DNA of 64,000 nucleotides from Paenibacillus donghaensis (GTDB lineage Bacteria; Bacillota; Bacilli; Paenibacillales; Paenibacillaceae). The first letter of the stretch is position 1. The number at the start of each line of letters is the position of its first letter. The position numbers and the translations under genes were made by a program. Below, in pieces: positions 1 through 8,786 of this stretch. The DNA is taken from positions 7,440,001 to 7,504,000 of the forward strand of contig NZ_CP021780.1 of NCBI RefSeq assembly GCF_002192415.1. The letters run 5' to 3'. Below the pieces are notes generated by a model. That model saw only the letters and a program-made list of their open reading frames with translations. It was not told where the DNA came from and searched no databases.

Positions 1-572
1 TTATGGTTCGGCATCTGCCGAAGGAGCAGCAGAAAAAAGCGCTTTTCTACGGAATCCTCGGGGCTTATATCTTCAGATTCCTGGCGATTGGTCTCGGAAC
101 GTTCCTGATAAAGTTTACGCTGGTTAAGGTTCTCGGGGCACTTTATCTCTTTTATATCGCTTACAAAGGACTTTTCAAGGGTAGTGCCGAAGAACAGAGG
201 GAGAACAAGGGAACCTCTTTTTGGAAAACTGTACTCCTTGTTGAATTAATGGATATTGCATTCAGTATTGACAGCGTAATTGCCGCGTTCGGACTCAGTG
301 ACCAGGTGTGGGTATTGTTCCTGGGCGGGATTCTCGGCGTGCTGATGATGCGCGGAGTGGCTCAGGTCTTCCTGAAGCTGATTGACCGTTTCCCTGAGCT
401 GGAGCAGGCAGCCTTTCTGCTGATTGCTATTATTGCCGGCAAGATGCTTGCAGGCGCCTTCGGATTTGAATTATCCCATGCTATTTTCTTCACGATTCTT
501 ATTGCTGTGTTCGTGGGGACCATTCTATACAGCTCTGCACGCAAGAAGAAAGAAGCCAACCGTAAAGCCTAA
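1..572 (+). CDS. TerC-family integral membrane protein (N terminus outside window)
   Basis: Membrane protein of the TerC family, linked to tellurite resistance and metal handling at the membrane. The visible 189 residues contain about five hydrophobic helices. Family motifs are MVRHLP at the left edge and ELMDIAFSIDSV mid-protein, with acidic residues buried in a helix as expected for metal handling. Family members begin about 30 residues earlier with an ADN-containing helix, so the ATG at position 3 is internal and the gene is cut by the window. It lies just upstream of the Ter-type metabolite genes on the same strand, which fits a shared stress operon. It ends with a basic tail typical of a cytoplasmic C terminus. 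Whether it is the YceF or YkoY type cannot be decided. Confidence 0.85.
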   Translation, partial: MVRHLPKEQQKKALFYGILGAYIFRFLAIGLGTFLIKFTLVKVLGALYLFYIAYKGLFKGSAEEQRENKGTSFWKTVLLVELMDIAFSIDSVIAAFGLSDQVWVLFLGGILGVLMMRGVAQVFLKLIDRFPELEQAAFLLIAIIAGKMLAGAFGFELSHAIFFTILIAVFVGTILYSSARKKKEANRKA

Positions 573-692
573 GCAAGAGAGCAGTTGTACCCCAAAGGAC
601 GGCTGTTTCGGGGATACAACAGGGCAGCCATTTCTTCTCCAGGGTAACCGTATATATTTAAGCGTGGCCTTTGCTTGTAGTCAAGCGAGCCG

Positions 693-718
693 GATGCCGT
701 CCCCGACAGGACGGCATC
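693..718 (+). other. 10-bp hairpin between terC-like gene and Ter metabolite genes
   Basis: GATGCCGTCC pairs perfectly with GGACGGCATC across a six-base loop. There is no T-run after it, so it is not a standard terminator. It may be an mRNA processing or stability element, or part of a repeat. Its function is unknown. Confidence 0.4.
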
Positions 719-756
719 GCTGGTTCTGCTGCTGATATGAAATAAGGCTCATGTAA

Positions 757-777
757 GTTTTGCCGGCTTCGCAAAAC
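757..777 (+). promoter_or_regulatory. Hairpin just upstream of the ribosome site of the aldolase gene
   Basis: GTTTTGC and GCAAAAC form a 7-bp stem with a seven-base loop, ending three bases before the AAGGGGGAAG ribosome site (781-790). It could affect translation of the first metabolite gene. This is inferred from position only. Confidence 0.3.
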
Positions 778-794
778 GATAAGGGGGAAGAGCC

Positions 795-2003
795 TTGAGA
801 TACTTTGATTATCTGACGAAAGAACAAGAAACGTCCTTATTCCACGCTCCGCCGATATCCTTTGACCATACCATTGGCAAGGATTTACTGGCTTATGCCG
901 TCGGCGCTGCCCTCTATATGCCGGCTACCCGCCCTACAGTTGCAGAAGATATCCTGAAGCTGAAGAGCTCAGGACTAATGACTGTCATCATTGATTTGGA
1001 GGATGCGATTGGAGACAATGAGGTCGAACAAGGCGAGCATTCCCTTATCCGCCATCTGTCTTACCTGGCCGCTTATGCAGACACTCGGGCTGATGGTGAG
1101 CAGAGCCTGCCGCTCCTATTCGTTCGTGTCCGCAATCCAGACCAGCTGCGGCAGCTGGTGTTTCAACTCGGTTCGTTAATTACCTTGCTGACCGGGTTCG
1201 TATTCCCTAAATTCTCGGTAGACAACGGTGTGGAGTATTTTGAGATAGTTGCCGATTATAACAGCTCGCGCAGCTATGATGCACCTGTGCTGTACGGCAT
1301 GCCGATTCTGGAGAGCGCACCGATTATCTACCGGGAGAGCCGGATGGACACCTTGCTTGCCATCCGCAGCCTGCTGAGCAATTACCGTGAATATGTGCTG
1401 AATGTCAGAATTGGGGCTACGGATTTCTCCAGCCTGTTCGGACTGCGCCGCAGCCCGGATATCAGCATCTATGACCTGACCCCGATCCGCGACTGCATGT
1501 CCGATATCATCAATGTATTCGGGCGGGTGGAGGAGGGGTATGTTATCTCCGGTCCGGTCTGGGAATACTTTGCGAATAAAGGCCATCGGGTGCTCCGGCC
1601 ACAGCTGCGGGAGACTCCCTTTGAGGATACGTATGGTAAGAACGGCCGCAATCTGCGCAACCGTTATATTTCCAGCAGCATGGATGGGTTGATCCATGAG
1701 GTTATCCTGGATAAAGAGAACGGAATCGTAGGTAAAACCATTATCCATCCCTCGCATTTAAGACCTGTACAGGCGATGTATACCGTGATGCATGAGGAAT
1801 ATGTCGACGCGTTAAGCATCGTAGAGAGCAATAACGGCAACCGAGGGGTATTCAAGAGCGAATATTACAACAAGATGAATGAAATCAAGCCGCATTTGAA
1901 CTGGGCGAAACGTATTCTTTTACGATCTCAAATATACGGGGTGTTACATGAACAACAGCATTTTGTCGGATTATTACCCGAGAACGAATATACACACGTA
2001 TAA
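795..2003 (+). CDS. HpcH/HpaI aldolase / citrate lyase CitE-like protein of the Ter pathway
   Basis: 402 residues, starting with TTG after the strong ribosome site AAGGGGGAAG. The HpcH/HpaI (CitE-like) TIM-barrel family is indicated by VIIDLEDAIGDNEVE around residues 65-80, the usual metal/substrate segment, and by FVRVRNPDQL shortly after. Known family members make or break C-C bonds in 2-keto acids. In Ter-linked gene clusters described by comparative genomics this enzyme is proposed to act in making a nucleoside-like metabolite; the real substrate is unknown. It overlaps the next gene by 56 bp, which implies translational coupling. It is first in a five-gene tightly packed operon (795-6410). 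Confidence 0.8.
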   Translation: MRYFDYLTKEQETSLFHAPPISFDHTIGKDLLAYAVGAALYMPATRPTVAEDILKLKSSGLMTVIIDLEDAIGDNEVEQGEHSLIRHLSYLAAYADTRADGEQSLPLLFVRVRNPDQLRQLVFQLGSLITLLTGFVFPKFSVDNGVEYFEIVADYNSSRSYDAPVLYGMPILESAPIIYRESRMDTLLAIRSLLSNYREYVLNVRIGATDFSSLFGLRRSPDISIYDLTPIRDCMSDIINVFGRVEEGYVISGPVWEYFANKGHRVLRPQLRETPFEDTYGKNGRNLRNRYISSSMDGLIHEVILDKENGIVGKTIIHPSHLRPVQAMYTVMHEEYVDALSIVESNNGNRGVFKSEYYNKMNEIKPHLNWAKRILLRSQIYGVLHEQQHFVGLLPENEYTHV

Positions 2004-3384
2004 CATCGTCGAGAACCTTCAGGTTACTGTAACCGAAACTTCCAATCCTTTTCACATCCCGGTCGATGCCCTGTTCTCCATGGCTGCCCGGATTAATATC
2101 AAACGTTCGTTCCTGTTTGTGAGCAAAGTGCTGGGCAAACATATTCCGGTTAATCCGTATACCCCGCTGCTCAGCGGAGCGGCGCTGGGTCTGCTGCTCT
2201 ACCGGGAGCTGAATGCCGGTGCAGCGGATGCGGAGCTGCTGGAGCCGCTGATGGCCCAGGCAGTTCATGGACTGCTTCATCCCGAAGCCGCCCAAGAAGC
2301 GTATCAGGCATTGGCCGCCGCGCAGCTGGTGCTGCCAGAGCCGGTGCTTTTTATCGGCTTTGCTGAGACGGCAACGGCTTTGGGGCACAGTATGTACAAC
2401 ATTTTTGCCGGGAATGCAGCATATATTCATACTACCCGTGAGGATATTCCTGAACTGGAGTCGGTGATCAGCTTCGAGGAGGAGCACTCCCATGCAGTGG
2501 ATCATCTCTGCTATGCGCTGAAGCCAGAGCTGTTGTCCGGCAAGGAGCCGGTCATTCTGGTGGATGACGAGATTACTACCGGCAACACAGCGATCAATAC
2601 AATCCGTGACATCCACTCCAAATTCCCGCGTGAGGAATATGTAGTAGCTTCTATTCTGGACTGGCGCAGTGGCAGCAACCTGGATACCTACAGCCAGCTG
2701 GAGCAGGAGCTGGGCATCCGTATCCGTTCTTTATGCCTGCTGCAGGGCAGTATTGAAGTGAAAGGAACGCCTGATTTGGGGAGCGGCGGTTATACTGAAC
2801 CGGCTGCGCCTGCAGCGGAAGCCCCTCTAATCACTACCTATGTTCAAGATGGTCTGGAGCGCCTTAAGGTGTGCTCCAAGGACTCCACCGGAGAGCGCAA
2901 TCTTGCTCCTTATCTGAAGTACAGCGGACGTTTCGGATTGGTTTGTCAGGACAATGGCGAATTGGACCGGGGCGTATCCAGCGTTGCGGCTCAGCTGAGT
3001 GCACTGCGCGAGGGAGCGAAGGCGCTGGTTATGGGCGTAGGCGAGTTTATGTATCTGCCGATGCGGATCGCTGCTGAGATGGGGGCAGGGGTGTCTTATC
3101 AATCCTCCACCCGCAGCCCGATTCATCCGGACCGCCGCGAGGATTATGGCGTTCACAGTGCTGAGCCGCATCCGTCAGCCGGTGATCCGGGGATTATGAA
3201 TTACATCTACAACATCGACCCGGGCCAGTATGATGATATATTCGTGCTGATTGAACGCGAAGTGCCGGCCGGCCGGATTCAGCCGCTGACAGCTATTCTG
3301 CAGAGGCTGGCCCGTCACAAGGTGCATCTGATTGTGCTGACCCCTAATCTTATGGAAGGAGGTCCTGCACATGAACAAGCTTAA
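1948..3384 (+). CDS. Phosphoribosyltransferase-TRSP domain protein of the Ter pathway
   Basis: 478 residues. The PRPP-binding loop of a type I phosphoribosyltransferase is clear: PVILVDDEITTGNT near residues 197-211. The C-terminal 170 residues resemble the TRSP domain that accompanies this PRTase in tellurite-associated clusters. The predicted reaction is transfer to or from PRPP or a ribosyl-phosphate intermediate, the base being unknown. The ATG at 1948 lies inside the end of the aldolase gene, with GGGGTG just upstream; the 3' end overlaps the StiP gene by 14 bp. Such overlaps suggest coordinated stoichiometric expression. Family membership is seen in the sequence; the pathway role is inferred from the neighbourhood. 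Confidence 0.8.
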   Translation: MNNSILSDYYPRTNIHTYNIVENLQVTVTETSNPFHIPVDALFSMAARINIKRSFLFVSKVLGKHIPVNPYTPLLSGAALGLLLYRELNAGAADAELLEPLMAQAVHGLLHPEAAQEAYQALAAAQLVLPEPVLFIGFAETATALGHSMYNIFAGNAAYIHTTREDIPELESVISFEEEHSHAVDHLCYALKPELLSGKEPVILVDDEITTGNTAINTIRDIHSKFPREEYVVASILDWRSGSNLDTYSQLEQELGIRIRSLCLLQGSIEVKGTPDLGSGGYTEPAAPAAEAPLITTYVQDGLERLKVCSKDSTGERNLAPYLKYSGRFGLVCQDNGELDRGVSSVAAQLSALREGAKALVMGVGEFMYLPMRIAAEMGAGVSYQSSTRSPIHPDRREDYGVHSAEPHPSAGDPGIMNYIYNIDPGQYDDIFVLIEREVPAGRIQPLTAILQRLARHKVHLIVLTPNLMEGGPAHEQA

Positions 3385-4525
3385 TAATGAGGCATTGATG
3401 AATATAAGCATTACTCCGCCAGTCCCGCTGGGCAGCTACCCGGCTGAGGATGTAACCTTCCTGCTGAAGGATCTCAGCAATGTGTCCTTGGAGCGGGCGA
3501 CGGCGGAACGGGAAGAGGCTATCCAATCCGGTGTGCATTATTCGGAGATGCTTCCTGTGGAGTATCAGCCGACAGAGCAATATATTGACTTATTCCACGA
3601 AACGCTTGGGCAGTCTGCGGAGAAGGTGGCACTGGCAGTTGCGGTTGTTTCCGAACTGATCGTTGCCAAGCGGGGTCTGGAGAAGGTGGTGCTGGTCTCG
3701 CTGGCGCGTGCCGGTACACCGATTGGCGTGCTGATCAAACGTTATATCAGCTATAAATATGCAGTAGATCTGCCGCATTACAGCATCTCAATTATCCGGG
3801 GCAAGGGGATCGACGTTAACGCCGTCATCTACATGCTGCAGCAGCATGGGCTGGATGCCGACCTGCAGTTTATTGACGGCTGGACTGGCAAGGGTGCGAT
3901 CCGCCAGGTGCTAATTGAAGCCTGTGAGAGCTTCAACAACAAATATGGCATCCGGCTGAATGACGATCTGGCTGTTCTGGCTGATCCGGGCTACTGCTCC
4001 GGTACATTCGGAACCCGGGAGGATTATCTGATCCCCAGCGCCTGTCTGAATTCGACAGTATCCGGCTTGATGAGCCGGACAGTACTGCGGGACGATCTGA
4101 TCGGACCGGACGACTTCCATGGGGCCAAGTTCTATCAGGAGTGGCTGGATACGGATGTATCCAATGTGTTCATTGATGCGGTCTGTGCTTATTTCGATAC
4201 GGCAGCCGAAGATGGGCAGCCTGCAGCTGAGGTGATGCTGCAAGCGCCACCTGAGATTACTTGGGCAGGCCTGCGCGATATCAAGAGCATTCAGGAGCAG
4301 TTCGGCATCGACAACATTAATCTGGTCAAGCCTGGCGTCGGAGAGACCACACGTGTGCTGCTGCGCCGAGTACCATGGAAAATTCTTGTCGATACTATGG
4401 ATAATCCCAATCTGCGCCATATTCTGCTGTTGGCCGAGGATCGGGGGGTACCGGTGGAGGTATTCCCGGGACTGACGTACTCCTGCTGCGGGATCATTAA
4501 GCCGCTGAAAGGGGAGACGGAATGA
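3371..4525 (+). CDS. StiP-family (PRTase-like) protein with C-terminal PELOTA-like RNA-binding domain
   Basis: 384 residues. The first 270 match the StiP family, often labelled a cysteine protease in databases but regarded by others as a divergent phosphoribosyltransferase. LVSLARAGTPIGVLIKRYI and DPGYCSGTFGTREDYLIPSA are typical conserved stretches. The last ~95 residues, including VKPGVGETTRVLLRRVPW and GVPVEVFPGLTYSCCG, look like the PELOTA/L7Ae-like RNA-binding domain often fused here. The ribosome site GGAGG lies inside the previous gene. The stop overlaps the HAD start (ATGA). Two PRTase-like enzymes in a row support a ribosylated product. The exact reaction is unknown, and the protease label is not supported by anything visible. 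Confidence 0.78.
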   Translation: MNKLNNEALMNISITPPVPLGSYPAEDVTFLLKDLSNVSLERATAEREEAIQSGVHYSEMLPVEYQPTEQYIDLFHETLGQSAEKVALAVAVVSELIVAKRGLEKVVLVSLARAGTPIGVLIKRYISYKYAVDLPHYSISIIRGKGIDVNAVIYMLQQHGLDADLQFIDGWTGKGAIRQVLIEACESFNNKYGIRLNDDLAVLADPGYCSGTFGTREDYLIPSACLNSTVSGLMSRTVLRDDLIGPDDFHGAKFYQEWLDTDVSNVFIDAVCAYFDTAAEDGQPAAEVMLQAPPEITWAGLRDIKSIQEQFGIDNINLVKPGVGETTRVLLRRVPWKILVDTMDNPNLRHILLLAEDRGVPVEVFPGLTYSCCGIIKPLKGETE

Positions 4526-5358
4526 TCTATGCCAGTGACCTTGACCGTACACTGATCTATTCACGCAGTGCCATCGGGGTTCCCGAGAATTCCCCTGGTC
4601 TTATACCGGCTGAGATCATTGATGGTGTTACTGTATCCTATATCTCGCAGCAGGCCCTGGAGCAGCTGCAGGAGCTTGTCGCGGCCAGTCTGGTGTTTAT
4701 GCCGGTAACGACCCGTACCATCCAGCAATACAAGCGGATCAATCTGTTTCAGGAGACAATTATTCCTGATTATGCGATTACCAGCAATGGAGGCAACATT
4801 CTGATTGGCGGTGTGGTGGACCAGGAATGGAGGTCGGCAGTTGGCAGCTTGGTAGCAAGCGGCTCTGCCCCGGCAGCGGAGATTGTGGAGCTGGTAAGGT
4901 CTGTGGTTCGGGAGGAATGGCTGATCAGCGAGCGGTATTGCGACGAATTATTTTATACATTTGTGGTCTACCGTGATCTTCTGCCGATGGATGAGATAAC
5001 CCACATGGCCGACAGGCTGGCCACTCTGGGCTGGAAGGTGTCGCTGCAGGGTCGCAAGCTCTACGTCGTGCCGGTGGCTGTCAACAAGAGCGATGCCATT
5101 CTTCATGTGCGCCGGACGGTCCGCTCAGAGCCAATGGTGGCCTCAGGCGATTCTCTGCTCGACAAAAGCCTGCTGGCCAGTGCCGACTATGCTATCGCAC
5201 CCTGTCATGGAGAAATATTTGCCGAACAGCAGAGTGGTTTAGTAAAATCAAGTTATCCCTTCACGAAACAGTCGGGGGTATTTGCCGGGGATGAGATTCT
5301 GCAGTATGTACGCATGATTTATAATAACTTAACCGTGCTGGGAGTTGGGCCACAATGA
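4522..5358 (+). CDS. HAD-superfamily phosphatase of the Ter metabolite operon
   Basis: 278 residues. HAD motif I is ASDLDRTLIYS at the N terminus, where the two Asp are nucleophile and acid/base. Motif II is in MPVTTRTIQQY. Motif IV is ASGDSLLDKSLL near residue 213, for Mg binding. The layout fits the Cof/sucrose-phosphatase-like (IIB) group. It probably dephosphorylates the product of the neighbouring PRTases. It overlaps both neighbours by 4 bp (ATGA at 4522 and 5355), a strong sign of one translationally coupled operon. The substrate cannot be read from sequence. Confidence 0.8.
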   Translation: MIYASDLDRTLIYSRSAIGVPENSPGLIPAEIIDGVTVSYISQQALEQLQELVAASLVFMPVTTRTIQQYKRINLFQETIIPDYAITSNGGNILIGGVVDQEWRSAVGSLVASGSAPAAEIVELVRSVVREEWLISERYCDELFYTFVVYRDLLPMDEITHMADRLATLGWKVSLQGRKLYVVPVAVNKSDAILHVRRTVRSEPMVASGDSLLDKSLLASADYAIAPCHGEIFAEQQSGLVKSSYPFTKQSGVFAGDEILQYVRMIYNNLTVLGVGPQ

Positions 5359-6410
5359 AAAAGGTCAACATTTATTTCAATCGCTGGTTTTCCGTGGCTT
5401 TTCATTATATGAATCTCATCCGCAACAATGAGGACGGCATTCCGTTTCAGATTTTTGCCACCCATCCCGATATTCGCCATATGTCGCTCCAAGGGGCCGA
5501 TGTGGCTGAGACCGAACCTGCGCTGCAGGGGATCGAATATGTTCAGTTCTGTGTGGAGTTCTGCCGCGCCCATGAAATTGATATCTTCATCCCCCGGCTG
5601 CATATGCTGGATATTGCGCTGCATGCGCAGCTGTTTGATGAGATAGAAACGAAGGTGCTGGTCTGCCGAGATTTGGATCTGCTGGAGACGATTATGGACA
5701 AGGGGAAATTCTATGAAAGCGTAAGCAGCAAAGGCCTTATGACTATTCCCGATTATCATGTGGTCAGCAACGTACAGCAGTTCAGAGCAGCCTATGAAGA
5801 TCTGGTTGCCAGAGGGCACCGTGTCTGCTTCAAACCAACCGAAACCGAAGGTGGTCTTGGCTTCCGCATTATTGACAACGCCCGCAGTCCGCTGGAGGAA
5901 TTGTTCGGGCATGTCACGCCGCTCATCTCATTCGAAGAGGCTAGCCGGATTCTGGGGAGCACGGAGAGCTTCCCCGACCTGATGGTGATGGAACTGCTCG
6001 AAGGGTATGAATACAGCATAGATTGTCTGGCGGACGAGCAGGGCAAGCTGTTGGCTGTAGTGCCCAGGCGTAAGGCAGGAGGCAGGCTGCGGCTGATGGA
6101 GCATATCCCCGAGCTGGAGAAGATTGCCGCCAGTGTGGCGGAGGCCTACCGGATTCCTTTTAATTACAACATTCAGATGAAATATAGCGGCAGTATTCCC
6201 AAGCTGTTGGAGATTAACCCACGAATGTCAGGCGGGTTGCATATCTCTTGTCTGTCGGGCATCAACTTTCCCTATTTGGCTGTCAAAAGCGCGCTCGGCG
6301 GTGAAGTGCAGCCGGCTGCGTTCGTCCATGATGTCTTGGCCAGTCATGTGGAACAGCCCTTGATTATGAGAATAGACGGGCAGTCCGTGGTCTCGGACCC
6401 CGTGAATTGA
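5355..6410 (+). CDS. ATP-grasp ligase of the Ter metabolite operon
   Basis: 351 residues. ATP-grasp features are the KPTETEGGLGFRI glycine-rich loop near residues 158-170, VMELLEGYEYSIDCL, and the metal-binding LEINPRMSGGLHISC near residues 280-295. These enzymes join a carboxylate to an amine via an acyl-phosphate. In this cluster type it is predicted to attach an amino acid or similar group to the nucleoside-like compound. It is the last of five overlapping genes; the next gene follows after 25 bp and differs in kind, so the biosynthetic set ends here. Confidence 0.82.
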   Translation: MKKVNIYFNRWFSVAFHYMNLIRNNEDGIPFQIFATHPDIRHMSLQGADVAETEPALQGIEYVQFCVEFCRAHEIDIFIPRLHMLDIALHAQLFDEIETKVLVCRDLDLLETIMDKGKFYESVSSKGLMTIPDYHVVSNVQQFRAAYEDLVARGHRVCFKPTETEGGLGFRIIDNARSPLEELFGHVTPLISFEEASRILGSTESFPDLMVMELLEGYEYSIDCLADEQGKLLAVVPRRKAGGRLRLMEHIPELEKIAASVAEAYRIPFNYNIQMKYSGSIPKLLEINPRMSGGLHISCLSGINFPYLAVKSALGGEVQPAAFVHDVLASHVEQPLIMRIDGQSVVSDPVN

Positions 6411-6435
6411 GCGCTTTGAAACCCGCTCCCAAGAG

Positions 6436-7164
6436 GTGAGGATCATTCAAGCTAAACTGAAAGTATTGTTGTATGCCGGCGCCGGGTATGCCGCCGCCGT
6501 ATTAACCAGTCCCTTTCTGCCGGAGCTGCTCTCTCTGCTGCTGCCGGTTGCCGGGGCCGCCTATGGCCTGGTGGAAGCCAGTCTGAAGCGGCCCCGAACG
6601 AATCTGCCGGCTGAGGTGCTTCCTGCTGGACCGGCCCAGGAGACGGTACCCGCGCCTCCCCCGCTCCCGGAACAGAAGGCAGGTTCCAACAGCGGGGCCG
6701 CGAATACCGCCGCTTCGCCGAGTCCGGCCGCTGTACTTAACGGAGCCGCTGCGCCGCAGATCGGACCGGAATTTGCTCCAGTGGTGGAGTATTTGAGCAT
6801 TCTGGAGGATATGATTATCTCCGAAGGGCAGAAGGATACCCTGGACAATGAGATTGTCGAGAAGTCCCTGGCGCTGTTCGCCAGACTGCAGCGCGTCATT
6901 CCGCTGCTGCAGGAGCTGAACAACGGCGAAATTAACCATACGGTCCGCAGATTGATTCTGAAGGATCTCAATGGTGTGATCAATCCGTTTCTGCGCCTTG
7001 GCGGTGAAGCCAAGACCCGGAACCGGAGAATGCTGCTGAACGGTCTGCGTGATGTCGATGCCAAAATCTCGGATATCGCTTCGACGATTGAGCATAAAGA
7101 CTTGATGGAACTTCAGACAAAGGCGGAGCTGATTCACCAGCGTTACAGCAGCTCTGAACTATAG
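6436..7164 (+). CDS. Unknown protein with N-terminal membrane helices, partner of TelA
   Basis: 242 residues. Residues 8-45 are hydrophobic (one or two helices), then comes an Ala/Pro-rich linker to about residue 110, then a helical domain of ~130 residues containing SLALFARLQRVIPLLQELNN. I do not recognise the family securely. The position directly before telA recalls the XpaC/YaaN (TelA) pairing in Bacillus, and weak XpaC-like character is possible. The start is uncertain: GTG at 6436 has a ribosome-like GAGGTGAGG overlapping it, and in-frame TTG codons lie at 6466 and 6469. It is 11 bp upstream of telA, so co-expressed. Confidence 0.6.
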   Translation: MRIIQAKLKVLLYAGAGYAAAVLTSPFLPELLSLLLPVAGAAYGLVEASLKRPRTNLPAEVLPAGPAQETVPAPPPLPEQKAGSNSGAANTAASPSPAAVLNGAAAPQIGPEFAPVVEYLSILEDMIISEGQKDTLDNEIVEKSLALFARLQRVIPLLQELNNGEINHTVRRLILKDLNGVINPFLRLGGEAKTRNRRMLLNGLRDVDAKISDIASTIEHKDLMELQTKAELIHQRYSSSEL

Positions 7165-7175
7165 GAGGGAAGCCC

Positions 7176-8273
7176 ATGTCCACTCAGTTGATCCAACTTA
7201 AGAAGGAAGACGAGCAGAAGGTAATTCAGGAGGCCTCCCAGCTGATCGAGCAGGTGGCCAAGACCGATACGGTCACTCTGGATTCGTTGATGGATGATAT
7301 AGGCAAGCTTGGGGTCAAGACGCAAGAGAAAGCCGGTCAGACCCTGAAGCTGCTGGATCGTCCTGTCAATGACCTGATGTCAGGCAAGCGGGTCGAAGTG
7401 CCCAATATGATTATGAAGCTGCGCAATGAATGCGAGACGCTGCAGCAGAGCAAGAATGTCAGCTTGTTCGGCAAAATCATGCGCAAGAGCCCGTTGAAGA
7501 ATTACGTCTACAAATATCAGTCGGTTAGGACGAATATTGACGCGATTATTACCGGCCTGCGCGATGGCAGGGATACGCTGGAGGAGAGCATCGTCAACAT
7601 GCGCCAGCTGAAGCGCACCTCGATGGAGGAAATTTACAATCTCCAGACCAAAATTGCCTTCGGCAACAAGCTGAAGGAACTGTTCGAGGTGGAGATCGCC
7701 AAGCCGGAGAATGAATTCCGCAAAGCGCATCTGGAACGCGGCCTGCGCAAGGTAATGGTACGGATTCAGTCCATGACCGAGATGATTCTGCTCTATAATC
7801 AGGCGATTGCCGCTACGGATATCATCAACGACAACAATGACAAGCTGATTGATTCCGTCAATAATGCGATTGACAAAACCTCCAATCTTATCACCGTATC
7901 AGCGATGATTGCGATGTCGCTGGCCGATCAGGAGAATGTCATTTCCGCCGTGGAAGCAACCAACAAGACGATTGAAGACCAGTTCAAGGAGAACGCACGT
8001 CTGCTCCGCACCACTACGGAGAAGACTACCGAGCTGCTGGCCAAACCGTCCATGTCGCTGGAGTCGGTCAACCAGGCCATTGGTGATCTGCTGAGCGCGC
8101 TCGACACCTCGGAGCAGTCCAACCGTCGTATTATCGAGAGCTGCCAGGACTACACCTCCAAGATGACCACGATCAACACCCAACTAAGCAACCGCCTTGG
8201 ATTGAATGAGGCTGAGCAGCAACCGGCACTGAAGCAAGGGTCGGACAGCGGATTAAGCAGCTTCCTGAACTGA
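7176..8273 (+). CDS. telA: TelA/KlaA-type toxic anion resistance protein
   Basis: 365 residues, ATG with ribosome site AGGAGGG eight bases upstream. The protein is almost wholly alpha-helical, with long heptad-rich stretches such as VNNAIDKTSNLITVSAMIAM and ATNKTIEDQFKENARLLRTT, as in TelA/YaaN proteins. Members protect against tellurite and cell-envelope stress by an unknown mechanism. It closes the Ter block and is followed by a terminator at 8315. Co-location with TerC and the metabolite genes supports one metal/oxyanion stress function. Confidence 0.85.
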   Translation: MSTQLIQLKKEDEQKVIQEASQLIEQVAKTDTVTLDSLMDDIGKLGVKTQEKAGQTLKLLDRPVNDLMSGKRVEVPNMIMKLRNECETLQQSKNVSLFGKIMRKSPLKNYVYKYQSVRTNIDAIITGLRDGRDTLEESIVNMRQLKRTSMEEIYNLQTKIAFGNKLKELFEVEIAKPENEFRKAHLERGLRKVMVRIQSMTEMILLYNQAIAATDIINDNNDKLIDSVNNAIDKTSNLITVSAMIAMSLADQENVISAVEATNKTIEDQFKENARLLRTTTEKTTELLAKPSMSLESVNQAIGDLLSALDTSEQSNRRIIESCQDYTSKMTTINTQLSNRLGLNEAEQQPALKQGSDSGLSSFLN

Positions 8274-8314
8274 TTCGGGACAAGCCTGCAGCCGGTTCCC
8301 AAGTGTTACGAATG

Positions 8315-8347
8315 AAGCCTGGCCGGATTTTCCCGGCAGGCTTTTTG
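8315..8347 (+). terminator. Intrinsic terminator of the Ter block
   Basis: AGCCTGGCCGG pairs with CCCGGCAGGCT (one bulge) and is followed by TTTTT. It sits 42 bp after the telA stop. Confidence 0.8.
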
Positions 8348-8490
8348 GAAATATAAGAAATTATATGTTCTACACTATTATTTATCCTTCTATTTTTCGC
8401 AGAAACGGATGCCTGAAAGCGATACGTAGGATCGCTGCTTCGGAAGCATACGCTTTTCAGAGGACGGCGAAGCCGTTTCTTCTTACGTCC
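8348..8490 (+). repeat. Structured intergenic repeat, family 1, copy A
   Basis: AATATAAGAAATTATATG opens the element and GGACGGCGAAGCCGTTTCT closes it, with CGCAGAAACGGATGCC in the middle. The same blocks occur in the same order at 30277-30381 and 30744-30844. AGAAACGG and CCGTTTCT can pair, enclosing a variable arm that here is longer (about 40 bases, itself palindromic: GCGATACGTAGGATCGC). It looks like a non-autonomous hairpin element. Confidence 0.65.
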
Positions 8491-8564
8491 CAGCAAACAT
8501 ATAACCCTATTCCCGCACATAAGTTGTCACTGGGGCATCTGTGGAGGAAAGAGAGGGTAGGCAT

Positions 8565-8657
8565 ATGATTCTGGGAGGTTTGATACTCGTGCTTATCATC
8601 GTAGCCAGCAGTGAGAAAGCAGAAGCGATCGCAGAACTGAATGAAGACAGGGAATAA
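8565..8657 (+). CDS. Hypothetical 30-residue single-helix membrane peptide
   Basis: ATG at 8565 after GGAGGAAAGAGAGGG (8542-8556). The peptide starts MILGGLILVLIIVASS, one clear membrane helix, followed by an acidic tail EKAEAIAELNEDRE. The helix-then-charged-tail shape is typical of genuine bacterial small membrane proteins. No family is recognised. It stands alone between two structured repeats, upstream of the formate/nitrite channel gene; a regulatory or helper role is possible but not shown. Confidence 0.45.
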   Translation: MILGGLILVLIIVASSEKAEAIAELNEDRE

Positions 8658-8670
8658 GGCGGCTTCCTGT

Positions 8671-8770
8671 AGAACGTGAACTTAAGAATGTTATAAACGG
8701 AGTTGCCAAGAAGCCCTGTATATCAGGCGCCCCTGGCAACTCTATTGTTTTATTCTTAAGTTCATCATAT
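8671..8770. repeat. Palindromic intergenic element, family 2, copy 1
   Basis: Ends are the 13-bp perfect inverted repeat TGAACTTAAGAAT (8676-8688) and ATTCTTAAGTTCA (8752-8764). Inside is a second pairing, GAGTTGCCA with TGGCAACTC. A near copy lies at 45440-45540 with the same ends and interior, so this is a dispersed, foldable ~100-bp element. A short transcript terminator function is possible. Confidence 0.65.
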
Positions 8771-8786
8771 ATGGTTCAAGTAATTT

